Origin: an uncultured Collinsella sp.
GTDB lineage: Bacteria; Actinomycetota; Coriobacteriia; Coriobacteriales; Coriobacteriaceae
Reading direction: 5' to 3'
Length of the DNA: 5,693 bases
NCBI GenBank assembly: GCA_902495945.1
Contig: CABUZD010000117.1
Location: 1 to 5,693, forward strand
The stretch's first letter is position 1. Each line of letters begins with the position of its first letter. The notes beneath the pieces are model-generated. The model was given only the letters and a program-made list of their open reading frames with translations. It was not told the origin of the DNA and did not search any database. Shown piece by piece: positions 1-5,179 of this stretch. The position numbers and the translations under genes were made by a program.

Positions 1-443
1 GCCAGGATCAAGCCGATGGAAATGACGATGGGGCCCGTCACTACCGGCGGAAAGAAGCGCATGACGCGCTTGGCGCCAAACGCGCGGAAGAGCGCCGCCA
101 GCACCGGATAGAGCAGACCGGCGCAGGCTACGCCCAGGCAAGCGTAGGGCAAAAGCTCGACCTCGCCGTTGGGCGCGATTGCGGCATAACCGGCAATAAA
201 GGCAAACGATGAGCCCAAAAATGCCGGCACCTTACCGCGCGATAGAAAATGAAACAGCAGCGTGCCAATGCCGGCGAACAGAAGCGTCGTCGAAACGGAA
301 AGGCCGGTGAGCACGGGCACGAGCACCGTGGCTCCGAACATCGCAAACATATGTTGCAAACCCAACACAAACATGCGCGGGCGGCCGAGCGACGATGCGT
401 CGTAGATGGCATCGCCGACGGCGGGCGTCGAGGACTGGGACAT
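1..443 (-). CDS. Uracil/xanthine permease (NCS2 family), N-terminal part, cut by window edge
   Basis: This is an inner-membrane nucleobase:cation symporter, most likely for uracil. Reading the minus strand from the ATG at 441-443 gives 147 complete codons with no stop, and the frame runs off the left edge. The N-terminus is a short polar stretch. The segment at residues 28-43 (GLQHMFAMFGATVLVP) is the signature first helix of UraA/PyrP-type permeases and includes the conserved His31. Residues 71-83 (KVPAFLGSSFAFI) match the family's substrate-site region, and residues 129-145 (RFFPPVVTGPIVISIGL) match the next conserved block. About five hydrophobic segments are visible, at roughly 24-46, 52-67, 72-90, 97-119 and 132-147; full members have about 14. 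The start is supported by AAAGGA at 449-454, five bases before the ATG. The family call is firm. Uracil rather than xanthine is inferred from the GSSFAF motif and could change with the missing C-terminal part. Confidence 0.9.
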   Translation of the reverse strand, partial: MSQSSTPAVGDAIYDASSLGRPRMFVLGLQHMFAMFGATVLVPVLTGLSVSTTLLFAGIGTLLFHFLSRGKVPAFLGSSFAFIAGYAAIAPNGEVELLPYACLGVACAGLLYPVLAALFRAFGAKRVMRFFPPVVTGPIVISIGLIL

Positions 444-501
444 GGATGTCCTTTCGAATGGAAGGGCGATCGGGCATATCAGATAACCTGCCCGAACGAT
501 A

Positions 502-520
502 CGATCCGAACCATTGTACG
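502..520 (-). promoter_or_regulatory. Possible -10 element (TACAAT) for the permease gene
   Basis: On the minus strand a TACAAT hexamer, inside GTACAATGG, lies about 70 bases upstream of the permease start. It falls in the 122-base gap after the methionine synthase gene. I see no good -35 hexamer at 16-18 bases, so this is a weak call. I also see no pyrimidine-type attenuator, riboswitch or clear terminator in the gap. Confidence 0.25.
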
Positions 521-565
521 TGATACGCCATGTCTCGCACGCGCCGTCACCTTCGAACGGTACCG

Positions 566-1699
566 CTATTTCCAAACGCGCTCAGCAATGCGCTTGACCA
601 GCGCGATCTTTGCCCATTGCTCGTCCTCGGTCAGCTTGTTGCCAATCTCGCAGCTGGCGAAGCCGCACTGGGGCGACAGATACAGGTTCTCGAGCGGCAC
701 ATACTTTGCGGCCTCTTGGATACGTTCGACGATAACGTCCTCGTCCTCAAGCTCAGCCGCCTTGGTGGTCACCAGGCCCAGCACGACCTTCTTGCCGGGA
801 GCAACGTACTTAAGCGGCTCAAAGCCACCGGCGCGTGGCGTATCGAACTCAAGGTAGAACGCGTCGACGTTCTCATGTGCGAACAGGTACGGCGCAATGG
901 GATCGTAACCACCCTCGAAGGCATACGTGGAGTGATAGTTGCCGCGGCACACATGCGTGTTGATAACCAGATCGTCGGGCTTGCCCGCGATGGCAGCATT
1001 GTTGAGCGCCACGCCCAGCTCGCTCACCTTTTGCAGGTCAACCGGGCTCATGCCAGTCTTGGACACAAAGTCCGTATCGCAATAGATGCCCCAGGTGCAG
1101 TCATCAAATTGGATGTTGCGGCAGCCCGCGGCATACAGGTCGGCGATCACCGTGCGATAAGCGGCTGCAATGGCGTCGGCAAGTTCCTCATCGGTCTTGT
1201 AGACGGCGCGCAGACTCTCCTGCTGTCCATCGCAGCGGTCGAGCGTAACCTCCGAGAACGTCTGGATCGGCGCCGGAATGGTTTGACGCGCGACCTGGCC
1301 CTCCCCCTCAAGCGCCTTGACAAACTTAAAATGCTCGACGAACGGGTGGTTCTCGCCGCTAATGGGACCGGTAACCACGGCGGTGTCGGCCGTCGTCTCC
1401 TCGTCATGGAACGTATAACCCGTGCGTGAGGTGCGGCGCTCAATGCCGTTAAGGCCCCACATAAAATCGAGGTGCCAGTAGCTGCGGCGGAACTCGCCAT
1501 CGGTGATCACCTGCAGGCCGGCGGCCTTCTGCTTGGCCACTAAGTCGCGGATGGCCTCGTCCTCGACGGCCTTAAGGCCGGAAGCGTCGAGTTTACCCGC
1601 GACATAGGCGGCACGGGCATCCTTTACAGCCTGCGGACGAAGAAAACTGCCGACGATATCGGCACGAAACGGCGCGTTCGGTTGAATCGAAGTGCTCAT
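566..1699 (-). CDS. MetE-like cobalamin-independent methionine synthase, single catalytic domain (YxjG/YxjH type)
   Basis: This cytosolic zinc enzyme of 377 aa should transfer a methyl group to homocysteine or a related thiol to make methionine. It corresponds to the C-terminal catalytic barrel of MetE only; full MetE is about 750 aa. The four zinc ligands are visible: His249 and Cys251 (THVCRGN), Glu284 (FYLEFD) and Cys345 (LSPQCGF). The Cys345 spacing from Glu284, 61 residues, equals that between Glu665 and Cys726 recalled for E. coli MetE. Other MetE-type blocks are DIVGSFLRP (14-22), ITDGEFRR (65-72) and QFDD (197-200). I chose the ATG at 1697-1699 because AAAGGGAG at 1706-1713 lies six bases upstream. 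The ATG at 1715-1717 would add six residues but has no such site. The natural methyl donor is uncertain, since the N-terminal half of MetE is absent. Annotations calling it methyl-THF-triglutamate dependent are by homology. A LysR gene lies upstream on the same strand. Confidence 0.9.
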   Translation of the reverse strand: MSTSIQPNAPFRADIVGSFLRPQAVKDARAAYVAGKLDASGLKAVEDEAIRDLVAKQKAAGLQVITDGEFRRSYWHLDFMWGLNGIERRTSRTGYTFHDEETTADTAVVTGPISGENHPFVEHFKFVKALEGEGQVARQTIPAPIQTFSEVTLDRCDGQQESLRAVYKTDEELADAIAAAYRTVIADLYAAGCRNIQFDDCTWGIYCDTDFVSKTGMSPVDLQKVSELGVALNNAAIAGKPDDLVINTHVCRGNYHSTYAFEGGYDPIAPYLFAHENVDAFYLEFDTPRAGGFEPLKYVAPGKKVVLGLVTTKAAELEDEDVIVERIQEAAKYVPLENLYLSPQCGFASCEIGNKLTEDEQWAKIALVKRIAERVWK

Positions 1700-1739
1700 A
1701 GATATCTCCCTTTGCATTGGTTGCTTTACTGGGACAGAG

Positions 1740-1753
1740 TATGAGCGCTCATA
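1740..1753. promoter_or_regulatory. Perfect 14-bp palindrome (TATGAGCGCTCATA) in the methionine synthase leader
   Basis: The palindrome has no spacer and sits between the candidate promoter and the ribosome binding site. Its centre is about 50 bp, close to five helical turns, from the centre of the inverted repeat at 1786-1808. It could be a second operator or a short RNA hairpin. The two sites do not share the same sequence, so a second regulator is as likely as the same one. Confidence 0.35.
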
Positions 1754-1773
1754 TGGTCATCGTAAAATATACG

Positions 1774-1782
1774 TTTATAACA
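1774..1782 (-). promoter_or_regulatory. Extended -10 promoter element of the methionine synthase gene
   Basis: The minus strand reads TGTTATAAA here, a good extended -10 (TGn followed by TATAAA), in an AT-rich stretch about 75 bases upstream of the methionine synthase start. The predicted -35 position (about 1797-1802, AGGAAG) is poor and lies inside the inverted repeat at 1786-1808. Such a layout suggests a promoter controlled by a protein bound at that repeat. A second candidate -10, TATATT at 1766-1771, overlaps the same stretch. Confidence 0.45.
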
Positions 1783-1785
1783 GTT

Positions 1786-1808
1786 TGATATAGATGCTTC
1801 CTATATCA
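1786..1808. promoter_or_regulatory. Likely LysR-type operator (MET-box-like inverted repeat)
   Basis: A perfect inverted repeat, TGATATAG-N7-CTATATCA, lies over the -35 position of the methionine synthase promoter. Its inner part, TATAG-N7-CTATA, has the T-N11-A shape of LysR-family sites. It also has the same outer bases and spacing as the streptococcal MET-box (TATAGTTTnAAACTATA, as I recall it), although the central seven bases differ. The LysR gene ends only 47 bases away. Binding by that protein is inferred. The overlap with the core promoter is compatible with either repression or close-contact activation. Confidence 0.6.
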
Positions 1809-1835
1809 GTCTGGACTGTCATAAAGAGACTTGAA

Positions 1836-1850
1836 CCGTGCGGAGCACAG
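1836..1850 (-). terminator. Weak possible terminator after the LysR gene
   Basis: Just after the LysR stop codon the minus strand can form CTGTGC-TCC-GCACGG, a six-pair stem with one G-U pair and a three-base loop. It is followed by a pyrimidine-rich but interrupted tract (TTCAAGTCTCTTT). The T tract is poor, so termination would be partial at best, and read-through into the methionine synthase gene is possible. Confidence 0.2.
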
Positions 1851-1854
1851 CAGC

Positions 1855-2751
1855 CTAGATATGCTGACGAATCGCGTCGATATAGGCCCGACCGTAGCGC
1901 GTGAGCGTCGTGTTCTTGCGCGTGATGATGCCAATCTCCATGTACTCGTCCACGTCGAGCGGAATCGAGATAATGCCGGGGCCGTTGAGCTCGTGGCTGA
2001 TCACGCCCGAGCATACCGTGTAGCCGTTGAGGCCCATGGCCAAATTGAACAACGTCGCACGGTCGCGCACGCGGATATTTTTGCGACGCTCGAACGTCGA
2101 GGTCAGCTCCTCGGAATAGTAAAACGAGTTGTAGCTGCCCTGCTCGTAGGACAGGAACGGGTAGTCTTCCAGATCCTCGAGCGTCACGCTGGAGCGGCCC
2201 GCCAGCGGATGGTCGGCGCAGACGAAGACATGCGGCGTGGCGCAGAAGAGCCCTTCGAACACGAGCTCGTTGGCGGCAAGCATGCGCTCGATGACCTCGC
2301 GATTGTGCTCCGACAGATACAGGATGCCGAGTTCGCTTTTCATATGCGCGACATCCTCGATAATTTCGTGGGTCTGTTCCTCGCGTAGGGTAAAGTCGTA
2401 GCGCGCGGCATCGAACTCGCGGATCACATCGACAAACGCGTTGCCGGCAAAGGAATAATGCTGGCAGCTCACACTAAAGTGCGGCACCTGCTCGGACGTG
2501 CCTTTGTACTTGCCCTCGAGCAGGTCGGCCTGGTCGAGCACCTGGCGCGCGTACCCCAAGAAGGTCTCGCCTTCCTCGGACACAATGACACCCTTGTTGG
2601 TGCGCTCAAAGATATGCACACCCATCTCGTTTTCGAGATCGCGGATCGACGCGGTAATCGAAGGCTGCGACACAAAGAGCCGGCGCGAGGCCTCGGTGAT
2701 GCTGCCGCATTCGGCAACCTTAACGACATATCTGAGTTGCTGGAGCTTCAT
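1855..2751 (-). CDS. LysR-type transcriptional regulator, probably of methionine/sulfur metabolism
   Basis: This is a 298-aa DNA-binding regulator of normal LysR length. The N-terminal winged helix-turn-helix spans about residues 1-60. It includes GSITEASRRLFVSQPSITAS (16-35) and the DLENEMGVHIFER segment (38-50) typical of the family. A linker helix follows, then a periplasmic-binding-protein-like effector domain from about residue 91. The block FSVSCQHYSFAGNAF (92-106) resembles the CysR/MtaR-like subgroup of Firmicutes that controls methionine and cysteine genes; this is from memory, not a search. Its start is set by AGGGAG at 2758-2763. This site overlaps the stop codon of the HAD gene, and only ten bases separate the two genes, so they are probably co-transcribed and translationally coupled. 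The methionine synthase gene downstream has a LysR-type site in its promoter, making it the most likely target. Effector unknown. Confidence 0.9.
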   Translation of the reverse strand: MKLQQLRYVVKVAECGSITEASRRLFVSQPSITASIRDLENEMGVHIFERTNKGVIVSEEGETFLGYARQVLDQADLLEGKYKGTSEQVPHFSVSCQHYSFAGNAFVDVIREFDAARYDFTLREEQTHEIIEDVAHMKSELGILYLSEHNREVIERMLAANELVFEGLFCATPHVFVCADHPLAGRSSVTLEDLEDYPFLSYEQGSYNSFYYSEELTSTFERRKNIRVRDRATLFNLAMGLNGYTVCSGVISHELNGPGIISIPLDVDEYMEIGIITRKNTTLTRYGRAYIDAIRQHI

Positions 2752-2761
2752 GGCTTTCTCC

Positions 2762-3670
2762 CTAGACGTTTGTGACGTCGAAACCCGCCGTGTCCATTTG
2801 GCTCATAAACGACGGCATCTCTCCCGTCGCGGCGCAGGCGGCAATCTGATGCAGAGCCCCGGCAACCGCATCATCTGCCGCAGCGCCGATATGCCAGCGT
2901 GCGGCAGCCGTGACGGCCTCGTTGGCATTGGCGACTGCAACGGAGTTGGGAACGGCATCGATCATGGGCAAATCGTTATCGGAATCGCCGAATACGGCCA
3001 CCTCGTCGGGCATCAGGCCCAAAGCACGCACCAGCTCCAGCGCAGCGCAGCCCTTGTCCCAGCCGGTCGGAAGAACGTCGAACAGGCGCACGCGGTTGTT
3101 GGGAAACACGAGCGAGAGCTCCGGCACCTCAGCGGCAACACGCTCGCGCAGCTCGGCGAGCTCCTCGCGCGAACGGGCGCTCCAGATATTCGCCTTGTAT
3201 ACCGGGGCATCGTCAACGACAGGACGACAGGGAGCCTCTTCGCCCTTGAGCCACGCGTTGCCGCCTGACTTCATGGCGCGACGCACACGCTCGGGATCGC
3301 TTGTCACGCAATAGGCATCGTTATTCCAAAAGTCATCACCCAGACGGTAGACCTTCAAATACGTATCGTCGGTCTCCTGTTCAAAATAATCGGCTAAGCG
3401 CATAAGGACATCGTTATCGATTGCGCGCGAAGCGACTACTTCGCCATCGACAAACATCACCTGGCCGTTGCAAAACGCACCGGTCGAGAAGCACTCGGAG
3501 CGATTGCGGAACATCCAGCCCATCGCGGACGGCTGACGACCCGAAACCGGCCCAAAGTGCAAACCCGCCGCCTGCATGGCATGAATACCCTCAATGGCGT
3601 AGTCGCTGGCACCGTCATGCCCGGCTGGAATCAGTGTATCGTCCATATCGGTCAGCACAAGTTTGATCAT
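2762..3670 (-). CDS. Cof-type HAD-superfamily (IIB) phosphatase
   Basis: This cytosolic Mg-dependent phosphohydrolase of 302 aa shows all four HAD motifs. Motif I is LTDMDDTL, with nucleophile Asp8 and acid/base Asp10. Motif II is Ser43 in GPVSGRQ. Motif III is Lys206 in PTGWDKG. Motif IV is GDSDNDL (228-234). The large cap between motifs II and III makes it type IIB, the Cof/YidA-like group. The GWDKG and GDSDND spacing is usual, and about 20 extra residues follow the core at the C-terminus. AGGGGA at 3675-3680 precedes the ATG. Substrates of this group are sugar phosphates, nucleotides or cofactors and cannot be read from sequence. E. coli Cof is known to hydrolyse HMP-PP, a thiamine precursor. 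That is notable because the divergent neighbour is a thiamine salvage operon, but a link is only inference. It is followed closely by the LysR gene in an apparent operon. Confidence 0.9.
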   Translation of the reverse strand: MIKLVLTDMDDTLIPAGHDGASDYAIEGIHAMQAAGLHFGPVSGRQPSAMGWMFRNRSECFSTGAFCNGQVMFVDGEVVASRAIDNDVLMRLADYFEQETDDTYLKVYRLGDDFWNNDAYCVTSDPERVRRAMKSGGNAWLKGEEAPCRPVVDDAPVYKANIWSARSREELAELRERVAAEVPELSLVFPNNRVRLFDVLPTGWDKGCAALELVRALGLMPDEVAVFGDSDNDLPMIDAVPNSVAVANANEAVTAAARWHIGAAADDAVAGALHQIAACAATGEMPSFMSQMDTAGFDVTNV

Positions 3671-3701
3671 AAGGTCCCCTCGGTCATTCTTAATCCCATC
3701 T

Positions 3702-3707
3702 ATTGTA
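3702..3707 (-). promoter_or_regulatory. Possible -10 element (TACAAT) of the HAD-LysR unit
   Basis: The minus strand reads TACAAT about 30 bases upstream of the HAD start. It sits three bases outside the left arm of the large inverted repeat, so its -35 region falls within that arm. No convincing -35 hexamer is visible. Confidence 0.35.
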
Positions 3708-3710
3708 CCG

Positions 3711-3811
3711 ACCTGCCAAAAGGGACAGGTCTATTTCGGCAGGTTTCATCTGGGAAAACGCAAAGTCCCAGTTGTTACCCGCCAAAATAAACCTGTCCCT
3801 TTTTGGCAGGT
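3711..3811. repeat. 101-bp imperfect inverted repeat (hairpin element, MITE/REP-like)
   Basis: The outer arms at 3711-3730 and 3791-3811 are complementary over 20 bases, with a single extra base in the right-hand T run. An inner pair, 3732-3744 with 3777-3789, matches at 11 of 13 positions. A core stem, CTGGGA (3750-3755) with TCCCAG (3766-3771), closes a ten-base loop. Almost the whole element can therefore fold into one long hairpin. Each arm also holds CCTGCC/GGCAGG-type units, allowing smaller alternative hairpins. It lies between divergent genes, so it is not a shared terminator of convergent units. It contains no gene. A dispersed non-coding repeat is the best guess; copy number cannot be judged here. 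Confidence 0.75.
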
Positions 3812-3818
3812 GCGCTAG

Positions 3819-3824
3819 TATAGG
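3819..3824 (+). promoter_or_regulatory. Possible -10 element (TATAGG) of the thiamine operon
   Basis: TATAGG (with TAGTAT overlapping at 3816-3821) lies just outside the right arm of the inverted repeat and about 15-20 bases before the riboswitch. A start near 3831 would put the aptamer at the 5' end of the transcript, as expected. The -35 region would fall in the repeat arm, where no good match is present. Confidence 0.35.
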
Positions 3825-3838
3825 GAACAACAGATTCG

Positions 3839-3930
3839 ATGCGGGAGTGCCGGCGGTGCAAACCACAAGGCTGAGAGGGCATGGGGCCCAATCCTTTGAA
3901 CCTGTCAGTTAATGCTGGCGTAGGGAGCAT
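3839..3930 (+). promoter_or_regulatory. TPP riboswitch (THI element)
   Basis: The leader carries the conserved thiamine pyrophosphate aptamer in order. These are GGGAGTGCC near 3843-3851, CTGAGAGG at 3871-3878 (pyrimidine-binding arm), GAACCTG at 3898-3904, and TTAATGCTGGCGTAGGGA at 3909-3926. The ends ATGC (3839-3842) and GCAT (3927-3930) can close helix P1. It lies directly before a terminator hairpin and thiM, so TPP binding should switch the salvage operon off. Confidence 0.95.
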
Positions 3931-3942
3931 GCCGCCTTTACA

Positions 3943-3972
3943 GGGGCGCTGTCTATGCACAGCGCCCCTTTT
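3943..3972 (+). terminator. Intrinsic terminator, expression platform of the TPP riboswitch
   Basis: GGGGCGCTGT (3943-3952) and ACAGCGCCCC (3959-3968) form a perfect ten-pair GC-rich stem with a six-base loop, followed by TTTT. It begins 13 bases after the aptamer, so it is the expected attenuator. A candidate competing pairing is ACAGG (3940-3944) with CCTGT (3901-3905) in the aptamer core. That would couple loss of TPP binding to anti-termination, but only five pairs support it. Confidence 0.85.
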
Positions 3973-3974
3973 CT

Positions 3975-3989
3975 ATGCCAAGGAGGCAT
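3975..3989 (+). promoter_or_regulatory. Hairpin enclosing the thiM ribosome binding site
   Basis: ATGCC (3975-3979) and GGCAT (3985-3989) flank AAGGA, so the strong AGGAGG site at 3981-3986 can lie in a five-pair hairpin. CATGCC at 3928-3933, next to the aptamer's P1 strand, is also complementary to GGCATG at 3985-3990. A second, translational layer of riboswitch control is possible but weakly supported. Confidence 0.3.
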
Positions 3990-3994
3990 GTGCA

Positions 3995-4834
3995 GTGATT
4001 GATTCGGAACAGCTTAAGCAACATATGGTCAAGGCCGTGGATGAGATTCGCGCTACCAATCCGATGGCCGGCTCCATCACCAACACGGTGACGATCGACT
4101 TTGTCGCCAACGCGCAGCTCGCTGTGGGTGGATCGGCCGCCATGGTCTATCTTCCCGACGAGGGCGAGGCGCTCGTTGCCGGCGGCGGCGCCATCTATCT
4201 CAATATGGGCACGCTCTTCCCCATCTACGAGCAGACGATTCCCCGCGCGGCCAAGGCGGCACACGACGCCGGCAAGCCCTGGGTGCTCGATCCGGTGGGC
4301 CTGGGCATCGGCAGTCTGCGCACCCAGCTGGTCAACGAGCTCAAGCAGTACAAGCCCGCCATCGTGCGCGGCAACGCCTCCGAGATCATCGCGCTCGCCG
4401 GCCTGTGGGGTCTTGAGGGCGAGGCGGCCGATCTGAGCCGCGTGCGCGGTGTCGATACCACCGACACGGTAGACGCCGCCCGCGATGCCGCCGTGGCGCT
4501 CGCCCGCTACACCGGCGGCGCCGTTGTGGTCTCGGGCGAAGTCGACCTGATCACCGACGGCATGACCGTGGCCAAGTCCCACGGCGGCAGCCCGCTCATG
4601 TCCAAGATCACCGGTTGCGGCTGCTCGCAAGGCGGCGTGCTGGCTGTGTACGCCTGCGCTGCCGACCCGTTTACGGCCGCCGTCTGCGGCACCGCCGTCT
4701 ACAACGTTGCCGGCACGCGTGCCGCCGCTGTCGCCGATGCTCCGGCAAGCTTTAAGGTCGCCTTTATCGACGAGCTCTACCGCGCGACCGCCCAAGACAT
4801 CGCCGATAACCGACTCGAGCTCGAGGAGGCATAA
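3995..4834 (+). CDS. thiM: Hydroxyethylthiazole kinase ThiM
   Basis: ThiM phosphorylates the thiazole moiety of thiamine (4-methyl-5-hydroxyethylthiazole) with ATP, the salvage route into thiazole phosphate. The 279-aa product is slightly longer than usual (about 260-275). Family blocks are visible: NPMAGSITN and the following TVTIDFVANAQLAVGGSAAM (22-50), VLDPVGLG (97-104), RGNASEI (125-131), GEVDLITDG (181-189), and GGSPLMSKITGCGCSQGG (197-214). In the last block Cys210 aligns with the catalytic-site cysteine of the GxGC motif. The start is a GTG at 3995-3997, eight bases after AGGAGG. The frame is open further upstream to 3881, but that part overlaps the riboswitch and terminator and cannot be coding. 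The ATG at 3988 is out of frame. It is the first gene of the operon and is controlled by the TPP riboswitch. The next gene starts three bases after its stop. Confidence 0.95.
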   Translation: MIDSEQLKQHMVKAVDEIRATNPMAGSITNTVTIDFVANAQLAVGGSAAMVYLPDEGEALVAGGGAIYLNMGTLFPIYEQTIPRAAKAAHDAGKPWVLDPVGLGIGSLRTQLVNELKQYKPAIVRGNASEIIALAGLWGLEGEAADLSRVRGVDTTDTVDAARDAAVALARYTGGAVVVSGEVDLITDGMTVAKSHGGSPLMSKITGCGCSQGGVLAVYACAADPFTAAVCGTAVYNVAGTRAAAVADAPASFKVAFIDELYRATAQDIADNRLELEEA

Positions 4835-4837
4835 GCC

Positions 4838-5179
4838 ATGTCCGAGCCCGCAACCAATGCCGGCATGAACACGCTCGTCGCCGTGGCCATCGCCCCATGC
4901 GGCACCGGCGACGAGCTGTCCGCCGAGGTCGCCGAGGTCGTGCGCGTCATTCGCGAGAGCGGCCTTCCCAACCGCACCACCTCGATGTTCACCGAGATCG
5001 AGGGTGACTGGGACGAGGTCATGCAGGTCGTGCGCGACGCAACCTTTGTGTTGGCGAGCAAGGGCATCCGCACCGAAGTCGTGCTCAAAGCCGATATTCG
5101 ACCCGGATTTACCGACACCATGACCGGCAAGCTCGAGCGCATGGAAGCACAGATCAAAAAGCAGGAGGAAGCACGATGA
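4838..5179 (+). CDS. Thiamine-binding protein, MTH1187/YkoF-like (DUF77)
   Basis: A small 113-aa cytosolic protein with no signal peptide or membrane segment. It carries the family pattern: VAIAPCGTGDELSAEVAEVV (16-35), a SGLPNRTTSMFTEIEG segment (41-56) with the conserved TxIEG-like turn, then DEVMQVV (59-65) and a C-terminal KLERMEAQIKKQ helix (98-109). This single-domain form corresponds to the MTH1187-type proteins. B. subtilis YkoF carries two such domains, binds thiamine, and is encoded with an HMP transporter. Sitting between thiM and thiE, this one likely binds thiamine, HMP or a phosphate. Whether it stores, chaperones or senses the ligand is unknown. The ATG at 4838 is preceded by GAGGAGG (4823-4829) inside the end of thiM; the alternative Met10 has no such site. 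Its stop overlaps the thiE start in ATGA. Confidence 0.85.
   Translation: MSEPATNAGMNTLVAVAIAPCGTGDELSAEVAEVVRVIRESGLPNRTTSMFTEIEGDWDEVMQVVRDATFVLASKGIRTEVVLKADIRPGFTDTMTGKLERMEAQIKKQEEAR

Noticed and set aside
449..560. CTTTCGAATGG near 451 and CTTCGAACGG near 551 as a direct repeat flanking the permease promoter
   Set aside because: The match is short and imperfect, and one copy overlaps the permease ribosome binding site. Chance similarity is the simpler explanation.
530..1429. 299-aa open frame on the plus strand opposite the methionine synthase gene
   Set aside because: It is antisense to a gene with intact zinc-site motifs and shows no family features of its own. Long antisense frames are common in GC-rich DNA.
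1700..1717. Six-residue N-terminal extension of the methionine synthase from the ATG at 1715-1717
   Set aside because: The extension would translate through the AAAGGGAG ribosome binding site that serves the ATG at 1697-1699. It has no good site of its own.
1807..1818. Small inverted repeat CAGTC-TG-GACTG next to the LysR-type site
   Set aside because: The arms are five bases with a two-base spacer, which is common by chance, and it shares no sequence with the main operator.
2498..3268. 256-aa open frame on the plus strand across the LysR-HAD junction
   Set aside because: It is antisense to two well-supported genes and crosses their boundary, with no motif or start signal.
3881..3994. 38-residue N-terminal extension of ThiM from an upstream ATG
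   Set aside because: This stretch is the aptamer core, terminator hairpin and ribosome binding site. The GTG at 3995 has a correctly spaced AGGAGG and gives the normal protein length.
3953..4795. 280-aa open frame on the minus strand opposite thiM
   Set aside because: It is the antisense shadow of a clear thiM gene. Its translation is rich in Gly, Ala, His and Asp with no recognisable motif, as expected from GC-rich codon positions, and it has no plausible ribosome binding site.
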